A stretch of DNA of 13,793 bases from an uncultured Clostridia bacterium (GTDB lineage: Bacteria; Bacillota_A; Clostridia; TANB77; CAG-508): contig CANQLP010000030.1 of assembly GCA_947624725.1 (NCBI GenBank), forward strand, positions 1-13,793. The letters run 5' to 3'. Positions 8,446-13,793 of the stretch are shown here, piece by piece; within the stretch, counting starts at the first letter, position 1; every line of letters begins with the position of its first letter. The notes beneath the pieces were generated by a model that was given only the letters and a program-made list of their open reading frames with translations, was not told the DNA's origin and did no database searches. The translations under genes and the position numbers were made by a program.

Positions 8446-8503
8446 TGACTATATTTCTGCTTTTCTTATAAAATTTAAGTTTGATGGTTATGTAAATATT
8501 TGA
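8420..8503 (+). pseudogene. Possible 27-codon gene stub overlapping the deacetylase end
   Basis: An ATG at 8420 opens a 27-residue frame (MKKKLKKIDDYISAFLIKFK, then six more residues) that ends in TGA at 8501-8503. It overlaps the last 26 bases of the deacetylase gene in another frame. The peptide looks like a natural N-terminus, with a basic start followed by an amphipathic stretch, and gene overlap of this kind is the norm in this operon. Only a weak SD-like GAGAG lies upstream. It could be the remaining start of a deleted gene, a tiny peptide, or chance. I do not recognise a family. Confidence 0.3.
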
Positions 8504-8536
8504 TTAAATAAAATAACTAAGCAGATAGATGTATAA

Positions 8537-8565
8537 TTGACTTTTACTTTTAAAAGATATATAAT
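8537..8565 (+). promoter_or_regulatory. Sigma-A-type promoter for the UDP-sugar epimerase
   Basis: TTGACT (-35, 8537-8542) and TATAAT (-10, 8560-8565) are separated by exactly 17 bases. The -10 is a perfect consensus hexamer and the -35 differs from consensus only in its last base. Transcription would begin near 8572, about 40 bases before the epimerase ATG. This is a new transcription start inside the locus. I saw no clear operator or terminator next to it; the rest of the 166-base spacer (8446-8611) shows nothing else recognisable apart from the possible stub. Confidence 0.8.
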
Positions 8566-8611
8566 AACTAAAAATTATAGTTCTGGTTTCTAGAGTATAT
8601 TGGAGGAAGAC

Positions 8612-9568
8612 ATGAAAACATATTTTATAACAGGTGGTGCAGGCTTTATAGGTTCCACATTAACTGAAAGATTATTGAAGGAAGGAAATAAGGTTGTTAC
8701 AATAGATAACTTTTGTAATTACTATGATCCCAAATTAAAGGAAGAAAATATTAAGGATTTCTTAAATAATCCTAATTATAAATTATATAGAGGAGATATA
8801 AGAAATAGGGAAGATGTAAAGAAAGTATTTGATGAAAATAAAATTGATGTTGTTATGCATCTTGCAGCAATGGCAGGTGTTAGACCATCTATTGAAGACC
8901 CACTTCTATATCAAAATGTAAATGGAATAGGTACAGGGAATATATTAGAAGAAGCTAAACTTCATGGAGTAAAAAATTTAGTTATGGCATCTTCTAGTAG
9001 TGTTTATGGAAATACTAAAGAAGTTCCATTTAGAGAAGACATGATAGTAGACTTTGCTATTAGTCCATATGCTGCAACTAAAAAAGCTAATGAAGTAATG
9101 GCTCATGTATATCATAAACTTAATGATATGAATATAATTATGTTAAGGTTTTTTACTGTATATGGTCCTAAACAAAGACCTGATTTAGCAATTAATAAAT
9201 TTACAAGATTAATGTTAAATAATGAAGAAATTCCTATGTTTGGAGATGGAACAACTTCAAGAGATTATACTTATGTAGATGATATAGTTGATGGTATATG
9301 TAAATCATGTGATTATGTTATGACTCATGATAATGTATATGAAATAATTAATCTTGGAAGTAATAATCCAATTAGTTTAAAAGAAATGATTAATGTAATT
9401 GGTAAAACTTTAGGTGTTGAACCTAAAATAAAACAAATGGGAATGCAACCAGGCGATGTTGATAGGACATATGCAGATATTAGTAAAGCAAAAGAACTAT
9501 TAGGATATAAACCATCAACAACTTTTGAAGAAGGAATTAAAAAGTTTGTTGACTGGTATAAGAAATAA
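8612..9568 (+). CDS. NAD-dependent UDP-sugar epimerase, probably UDP-glucuronate 4-epimerase
   Basis: This 318-residue extended short-chain dehydrogenase/reductase would interconvert UDP-GlcA and UDP-GalA through a 4-keto intermediate, using bound NAD. The Rossmann motif is GGAGFIG (8-14) and D32 is the likely NAD-ribose ligand. DNFCNYYDPKLKEENI (32-47) is the stretch that distinguishes UDP-glucuronate 4-epimerases from GalE. SSSSVYG (127-133) and YAATK (153-157) supply the catalytic Ser, Tyr153 and Lys157. TVYGPKQRPDLAI (182-194), SRDYTYVDDIV (216-226) and GDVDRTYADI (281-290) complete the pattern. I chose ATG 8612 because GGAGG (8602-8606) precedes it at the right distance; an upstream TTG at 8600 overlaps that SD. 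The pairing with ugd further on supports UDP-GlcA as substrate. UDP-Glc or UDP-GlcNAc 4-epimerase is a less likely alternative. Confidence 0.88.
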   Translation: MKTYFITGGAGFIGSTLTERLLKEGNKVVTIDNFCNYYDPKLKEENIKDFLNNPNYKLYRGDIRNREDVKKVFDENKIDVVMHLAAMAGVRPSIEDPLLYQNVNGIGTGNILEEAKLHGVKNLVMASSSSVYGNTKEVPFREDMIVDFAISPYAATKKANEVMAHVYHKLNDMNIIMLRFFTVYGPKQRPDLAINKFTRLMLNNEEIPMFGDGTTSRDYTYVDDIVDGICKSCDYVMTHDNVYEIINLGSNNPISLKEMINVIGKTLGVEPKIKQMGMQPGDVDRTYADISKAKELLGYKPSTTFEEGIKKFVDWYKK

Positions 9569-9589
9569 TAAGTTAAATGTTAATAAGAT

Positions 9590-9619
9590 TGTACTAATTG
9601 ATAGAAGTCAATTAGTACA
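9590..9619 (+). repeat. Perfect 11-bp inverted repeat, 8-base loop
   Basis: TGTACTAATTG (9590-9600) and CAATTAGTACA (9609-9619) are exact reverse complements around ATAGAAGT. It lies 21 bases after the epimerase stop. No T-run follows on either strand, so it is not a standard intrinsic terminator. A TATAAT (9628-9633) starts 9 bases after the right arm, so the repeat could be an operator-like site or an RNA hairpin in the leader of the pyruvyl transferase gene. Confidence 0.75.
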
Positions 9620-9643
9620 TTAGCGTGTATAATAACAAATAAG

Positions 9644-9660
9644 ATTAGTCTAAAACTAAT
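9644..9660 (+). repeat. Second short inverted repeat sharing the ATTAGT/ACTAAT core
   Basis: ATTAGT (9644-9649) and ACTAAT (9655-9660) form a 6-bp stem with loop CTAAA. The same hexamers occur in opposite order in the larger repeat upstream (9593-9598 and 9611-9616), so the four arms could pair in alternative ways in RNA. Alone, a 6-bp AT-rich stem could be chance. The remainder of the spacer up to 9712 shows only a possible SD (AAAGGA, 9695-9700). Confidence 0.45.
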
Positions 9661-9712
9661 ATTTCCCTTACTATATTGTGCCTTGAACAAAGTGAAAGGA
9701 ATGTGTGCTTAT

Positions 9713-12013
9713 ATGGAAAATAAAGATAAATTAAGCAATAAAAATATTGATAAAAAGAAAGTTGGAATTATGACTTGGTTTAATGGTTGTAATTATGGAA
9801 CAATTTTACAAGCAAAAGCATTACAACATGTTATTTGTAAATTAGGAAATGAAGCAGATATTATTAATTATAAAAAAAGAAATTATAAAAACCGTGAGAT
9901 TAAAAAAATATCATCATTATTTTGTAGATTAAAAAATAAGATATTTTATGATAGAATAAATAATACTTCGAAGTTTAATGATTTTAGAGATAAGTATTTA
10001 AAATTAACGGAATCTTGTAATACTTTTGTTGAATTAAATGATTTGAATAGTAAATATGATGTTTTTGTATGTGGGAGCGATCAAATTTGGTCTCCGTTTA
10101 GTTTTGATGAAAAATATTTTTTAAATTTTACAACTAAAGATAAGAAAGTGGCATATGCACCAAGTTTTGGTGTTTCAAAAATTTCAAACCTTTATGTATA
10201 TAATAAGATAAAAAACTTACTTTCTGATTTTAAATATATATCAGTTCGAGAGAAACAAGGACAAAAAATTATAAAGGAATTAACTAACCAAGATGCTCAA
10301 CTTGTTTTAGATCCAACACTATTATTAGATTATGAAGACTGGAAAATTTATGAAAATAAAGAAATTTTGAATAAAATCAATGATAAATATGTACTATGTT
10401 ATTTCTTGGGTAAGTCTAATAGTTATTATAAAAAAATAGTCAATTTTGCAAAAAAAAATAATTATCAGATAATAAATATTCCAATTTTTAAAAGACAAAA
10501 ATTTAACAAATTTAATATTAGTAATGTAGGTCCTTCAGAATTTTTATCATTATTTAAAAATGCTGAATATATATTTACCGATTCACTTCATGGTACTTTA
10601 TTTTCATTAAATTTTAGAAAACGCTTTTTTATATTTAAACGTTTCAATGATAAAGCAGATTATAGTGAGAATAGTCGAATTTATAATATAATTGAATTGT
10701 TTAATTTACACGATAGAGTAATTGATGAAAAAGATAATATAATTGAAAAAGATATTAATTATAATTTTGTTTCTAAAAAAATTACAAAATTAAAGGAAGA
10801 TTCTTACAATTATTTAGATCATGCGATAAAGAATGTTAATAATTTATCTGTAGAAAAATTAAGTAATCATCTAAATACAAAAATATGTTCTGGTTGTGGT
10901 GCTTGCAAAAATATATGTCCTAAAAATGCAATTTCTATTGAATTAGATGAAGAAGGTTTTGAACATTATAAAATTAATGAAGATAAATGTATTAATTGTG
11001 GCCTATGTCAAAAAGTATGCCCAATGATAAAAATTAATTCAAAAAAAATAGAAAATTCTTTAGGGTTGTATGCCTTTAAGGCCAAAGAAAATAATATTTT
11101 ATTATCTTCTTCAAGTGGTGGTTTTTCATATGTTCTTTCTTACTATTTAAATAAAAATTATTATGTATGTGGTTCTTTTTATAATAAAGAAAAAAGATAT
11201 GCTGAACACATTTTGATTAAGACAAATGAAAAAGACAAACTTTATAAAATTCAAGGTTCAAAGTATATTCATAGTAAAACTTCTGATATATTTAAAGAGT
11301 TAATTGAACTTCCAAAAAGTTCTAAAGTTTTATTTATTGGTTTACCTTGTCAAGTTGCTGGATTGGATAAGCTACTAAAATTAAAAAATAAAAGAGAAAA
11401 TTTTGTTTTAGTAGATTTAGTATGTCATGGTGTACCATCTATTCATTTGTGGAATAATTACTTATCTTCTACGATAAAAAAATATGATATGAATGAAGAG
11501 GTTATAGTAAAATTTAGAGATAAACAATATGGTTGGGAAAATAAATTCATTTCTTTAAGTGATAATAATAAAAAAATTAAAAAATCCGAGAAAAATGATG
11601 ATTTTTATAATATTTTTAAAAGAAATTATATATATAGTCATGCTTGTTATGAATGTCCTTATAGACAATATTCATCAGCAGATATTAAAATTGGAGATTT
11701 TTGGGGTGAAAAATATAAAAAAGATAGTACTGGGGTATCAATGGTAATTGCAATTACCGAAAAAGGAAAAGATTTAATTAATGAATTAAAAGAAAAAAAA
11801 TGTGCTATAATAAACGAAGAATCCATTAAAGATTATTTTAAAGAGCAAACTATTTCGAATGTAAACGAACCTATTTTTAGAGAAGAAATGATAAAAGAGA
11901 TTAAATCAATGAAAGATTTAAAAGAAATCAGGAAAAAATATTGTTTTTATGATGAATTCGTTTATCATTTTGTTGATTTATACAAATTTGTTAGGAGATG
12001 TTTAAAAAAATGA
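9713..12013 (+). CDS. Fusion: polysaccharide pyruvyl transferase + 2x[4Fe-4S] ferredoxin + FrhB-family domain
   Basis: This is a 766-residue two-part protein. Residues 14 to about 370 form a polysaccharide pyruvyl transferase domain (CsaB/WcaK type), with GCNYGTILQA (25-34), VCGSDQIWSP (119-128), LDPTLLLD (199-206) and TDSLHGTLFSL (289-299, likely catalytic His293). It would add a pyruvate ketal from phosphoenolpyruvate to a sugar. A ferredoxin-like insert follows: Cys392, 395, 398, 402 and Cys426, 429, 432, 436 are two CxxCxxCxxxC sites for [4Fe-4S] clusters. The rest is an FrhB/F420-hydrogenase-beta-like flavoprotein module: SSSSGG (465-470), QGSKYIHS (514-521), GLPCQVAGL (543-551), CHGVPS (571-576), CYECPYR (645-651) and KIGDFWG (659-665). 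ATG 9713 is favoured, 12 bases after AAAGGA; in-frame TTG 9683 and ATG 9701 lie before or against that SD. The role of the redox half is unknown. The frame is intact and the TGA overlaps the flippase start (ATGA). Confidence 0.9.
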   Translation: MENKDKLSNKNIDKKKVGIMTWFNGCNYGTILQAKALQHVICKLGNEADIINYKKRNYKNREIKKISSLFCRLKNKIFYDRINNTSKFNDFRDKYLKLTESCNTFVELNDLNSKYDVFVCGSDQIWSPFSFDEKYFLNFTTKDKKVAYAPSFGVSKISNLYVYNKIKNLLSDFKYISVREKQGQKIIKELTNQDAQLVLDPTLLLDYEDWKIYENKEILNKINDKYVLCYFLGKSNSYYKKIVNFAKKNNYQIINIPIFKRQKFNKFNISNVGPSEFLSLFKNAEYIFTDSLHGTLFSLNFRKRFFIFKRFNDKADYSENSRIYNIIELFNLHDRVIDEKDNIIEKDINYNFVSKKITKLKEDSYNYLDHAIKNVNNLSVEKLSNHLNTKICSGCGACKNICPKNAISIELDEEGFEHYKINEDKCINCGLCQKVCPMIKINSKKIENSLGLYAFKAKENNILLSSSSGGFSYVLSYYLNKNYYVCGSFYNKEKRYAEHILIKTNEKDKLYKIQGSKYIHSKTSDIFKELIELPKSSKVLFIGLPCQVAGLDKLLKLKNKRENFVLVDLVCHGVPSIHLWNNYLSSTIKKYDMNEEVIVKFRDKQYGWENKFISLSDNNKKIKKSEKNDDFYNIFKRNYIYSHACYECPYRQYSSADIKIGDFWGEKYKKDSTGVSMVIAITEKGKDLINELKEKKCAIINEESIKDYFKEQTISNVNEPIFREEMIKEIKSMKDLKEIRKKYCFYDEFVYHFVDLYKFVRRCLKK

Positions 12014-13440
12014 AAAAGAAAACTAGTAATTTAATAAAAAATGTTTTACTTTTTGCAATAAGTATTTTTTTACCAAAAGTATTTTCATTTTTATTAATAC
12101 CATTATATACATCTTATTTAACAACTTTAGAATATGGGACAATAGATTTAATTACTGTAACTTCAAGTCTTTTGTTGCCTATATTTTCGTTAGATATTCA
12201 AGATGCTGTTATTAGATTTGCATTAGATAAAAAATATGACAAAGAAGATGTTTTGTCTATTTCAATGAAAATTAATATATTGGGTTTTGCAGTTTTAGCA
12301 TTATTGGTATTAATAATTTATTTCTTAAATATTTTTGAATTTCCTTTTTATATTTATGTATATATAATTTTTGTCTTTTTTTTGAATTCTATATATAATT
12401 CTGTTACAATGTTCTGCAAGGGTATAGAAAAAGTAAAAAGTATTGTTATAGGTGGAACTATGTTATCTTTTATTAATATAATATTGAATATATTATTGTT
12501 AGTAAAATTTAAGTTAGGGATACATGGATATTTAATTTCACTTTTGGCTAGTCATTTAATTGTAATTTTGTTTTTGTTTTTTAATTGTAAATTATATAAA
12601 TATATAAAATTAAATGTTAAAAAAGAGTACGTAAAAGAAATGATTGTTTATAGTTTTCCTTTAATATTTAGCTGCGTTTCATGGTGGATTAATTCAGCCT
12701 CTGATAAGTATATAATTTCATTTATTGTAGGAGTTGAAATAAGTGGGATATATTCAATTTCTTCTAAAATACCAGGCATTATAACTATATTTTATTCTGT
12801 TTTTTCACAGGCTTGGTCGATATCTGCTATAAAAGAATTTGATAAAAATGATACAGATGGATTTTTTGGAAATTTATATACATTATTAAATTTTTTGCTT
12901 TGTATATCATGTTCAATAATAATGATATTAAATATTCCAATTTCACGAATACTTTATAGTGGTGATTTCTTTGAAGCTTGGAAATATGTGCCACCTTTAT
13001 TAATATCTGTAATTTTTCATTCCATTGGATTATTTATTGGTAATATTTTTACAGCAATTAAAGATACTAAAATTTTATCAATCACTACAATTATAGGTGC
13101 AGTTGTTAATACGATTTTAAACTTTATTTTAATATATTATTTTAAAGCTTATGGTGCAGCTTTAGCTACTATGATTGGATATTTTATAATTTATATATTA
13201 AGATATCACGCAATAAAAAGACATATTAACATGAAAGCAAATAATTTTAAATTAGTAATTTCATATATATTATTATTAATTCAAATGATTTTAGCATATT
13301 TTGGAAATACTTTATTAATATTTCAGGTATTGTTATTAATTATTCAATTACTATTATTTAGAAAAGAAATTGCTATATCATTTAATTCTTTAAAACAAAT
13401 GCTTAAATCTTTGAAAATGAAAAAAGAGATAATTAAATAA
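12010..13440 (+). CDS. wzx: Wzx-like polysaccharide flippase (MOP superfamily)
   Basis: This is a 476-residue integral membrane protein with roughly 12-14 hydrophobic segments, the usual size for Wzx. It would move undecaprenyl-diphosphate-linked repeat units across the cytoplasmic membrane. The N-terminus has the family signature: a basic start (MKKKTSNLIKN), LPKVFSFLLI (21-30), then PLYTSYLTTLEYG (31-43) at the first helix turn. I prefer ATG 12010 over the in-frame ATG 11998, because AGGAG (11993-11997) abuts the latter and 12010 gives the same ATGA overlap with the previous stop that occurs elsewhere in the locus. It is translationally coupled to the pyruvyl transferase fusion, which suggests the flippase handles a pyruvylated unit. 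No transport motif identifies the cargo. Confidence 0.92.
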   Translation: MKKKTSNLIKNVLLFAISIFLPKVFSFLLIPLYTSYLTTLEYGTIDLITVTSSLLLPIFSLDIQDAVIRFALDKKYDKEDVLSISMKINILGFAVLALLVLIIYFLNIFEFPFYIYVYIIFVFFLNSIYNSVTMFCKGIEKVKSIVIGGTMLSFINIILNILLLVKFKLGIHGYLISLLASHLIVILFLFFNCKLYKYIKLNVKKEYVKEMIVYSFPLIFSCVSWWINSASDKYIISFIVGVEISGIYSISSKIPGIITIFYSVFSQAWSISAIKEFDKNDTDGFFGNLYTLLNFLLCISCSIIMILNIPISRILYSGDFFEAWKYVPPLLISVIFHSIGLFIGNIFTAIKDTKILSITTIIGAVVNTILNFILIYYFKAYGAALATMIGYFIIYILRYHAIKRHINMKANNFKLVISYILLLIQMILAYFGNTLLIFQVLLLIIQLLLFRKEIAISFNSLKQMLKSLKMKKEIIK

Positions 13441-13489
13441 TAATATGATAAATGAGATTAAAATTTAGAATTAAAGTTCGTGTCATACC

Positions 13490-13518
13490 TTGATTTTTTA
13501 TATGAATTATATTATAAT
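13490..13518 (+). promoter_or_regulatory. Sigma-A-type promoter for ugd
   Basis: TTGATT (-35, 13490-13495) and TATAAT (-10, 13513-13518) have a 17-base spacer. Transcription would start near 13525, giving a short leader of about 20 bases before the ATG at 13545, with AAAGGGG (13530-13536) as SD. The spacer 13441-13489 before it shows no hairpin with a T-run, so the flippase transcript may read through. Confidence 0.8.
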
Positions 13519-13544
13519 ATCTTCGATTGAAAGGGGACTGTAGT

Positions 13545-13793
13545 ATGAAAATAGCAGTAGCTGGAACAGGTTATGTAGGATTATCTTTAGCAACTTTATT
13601 AAGTGTAAATAATAAAGTAGTAGCTTTAGATGTTATTCCTGAAAAGGTGGATATGATTAATAATCGTATTTCACCAATAAAAGATGAGTATATCGAGAAA
13701 TATTTTAAGGAGAAAAAATTAAATTTAAAAGCAACTCTTGATTATAAAGAAGCTTTTAAAGATGCAGAATTTGTAATTATTAGTACACCAACT
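13545..13793 (+). CDS. ugd: UDP-glucose 6-dehydrogenase, N-terminal part (cut by window end)
   Basis: The first 83 codons are open to the window edge. The protein begins [20 protein letters not shown], with the GxGYVG NAD-binding motif at 7-12, typical of the UDP-glucose/GDP-mannose dehydrogenase family. [20 protein letters not shown] (29-48) is the characteristic stretch of the UDP-glucose 6-dehydrogenases, and FVIISTPT (76-83) reaches the edge of the Rossmann domain. It would oxidise UDP-glucose to UDP-GlcA with two NAD, feeding the epimerase encoded 4 kb upstream. AAAGGGG lies 8 bases before the ATG. The catalytic cysteine domain is beyond the window, so intactness cannot be judged. Confidence 0.92.
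   Translation, partial: MKIAVAGTGYVGLSLATLLSVNNKVVALDVIPEKVDMINNRISPIKDEYIEKYFKEKKLNLKATLDYKEAFKDAEFVIISTPT

Noticed and set aside
8600..8611. Upstream TTG start for the epimerase
   Set aside because: TTG at 8600 overlaps the GGAGG ribosome site, and the four added residues precede the normal start of the Rossmann fold. ATG at 8612 fits.
9590..9619. Intrinsic terminator after the epimerase
   Set aside because: The stem is perfect but AT-rich, and neither side is followed by a T-run, so I list it only as an inverted repeat.
9605..9633. Sigma-A promoter for the pyruvyl transferase gene using TATAAT at 9628
   Set aside because: At 16-18 bases upstream there is no recognisable -35, and no TGn extension precedes the -10. 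TTGATA at 9598 is too far away. It remains possible but unsupported.
11559..11747. Plus-strand 62-codon frame inside the pyruvyl transferase/FrhB gene
   Set aside because: It is an alternate-frame shadow of the FrhB domain, whose motifs (CYECPYR, KIGDFWG) are clearly read in the main frame.
9713..12013. Methanogen or F420-using host because of the FrhB-like domain
   Set aside because: FrhB-family domains occur in bacteria without F420. The sigma-A promoters, undecaprenyl-type initiating transferase and Wzx/Wzy set are bacterial.
1..13793. Mollicute (TGA = Trp) origin suggested by the very low G+C
   Set aside because: Several genes end cleanly at TGA at expected family lengths, often in ATGA overlaps, and conserved tryptophans are encoded by TGG.

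Overview
The window is the interior of a cell-surface polysaccharide (capsule or exopolysaccharide) locus from a very AT-rich bacterium. All genes are on the + strand. Strong AAGGAG-type ribosome sites, two near-consensus sigma-A promoters with 17-bp spacers, frequent AGA arginine and TGA used as a stop point to a low-G+C Bacillota (Clostridia/Erysipelotrichia-like). Fusobacteriota cannot be excluded. The gene set is that of a Wzx/Wzy-type pathway.

Region 1 (15-8445) is a tightly packed run of eight genes, most of them overlapping or only a few bases apart. They are: an initiating phosphoglycosyl transferase; a FemAB/GNAT-like transferase; a CapK/PaaK-like adenylate-forming enzyme overlapping it by one base; two GT4 glycosyltransferases; a Wzy-like polymerase whose only canonical start is badly placed; a third GT4 glycosyltransferase; and a NodB-fold polysaccharide deacetylase without a signal peptide. 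A 27-codon reading frame overlapping the end of the deacetylase may be the stub of a lost gene.

Region 2 (8446-9568) opens with a clean promoter (TTGACT-17-TATAAT) and carries a UDP-glucuronate 4-epimerase-like gene.

Region 3 (9569-13440) starts with a spacer holding two inverted repeats that share the ACTAAT/ATTAGT core. It then encodes a large fusion of a polysaccharide pyruvyl transferase with a two-[4Fe-4S] ferredoxin/FrhB-type flavoprotein module, followed by a Wzx-like flippase that overlaps it in ATGA.

Region 4 (13441-13793) has a second clean promoter (TTGATT-17-TATAAT) and the first 83 codons of a UDP-glucose 6-dehydrogenase (ugd), cut by the window edge.

Inferred logic: Ugd and the epimerase would supply UDP-GlcA and then UDP-GalA. 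The initiating transferase plus three glycosyltransferases would assemble a repeat unit of about four sugars on undecaprenyl phosphate. The unit could be modified by pyruvylation, deacetylation and possibly acylation or aminoacylation, then flipped by Wzx and polymerised by Wzy. The least ordinary parts are the pyruvyl transferase-FrhB fusion and the CapK/FemAB-like pair. I saw no RNA genes, insertion sequences or CRISPR arrays, and no convincing intrinsic terminator. No gene-free stretch exceeds 300 bases.
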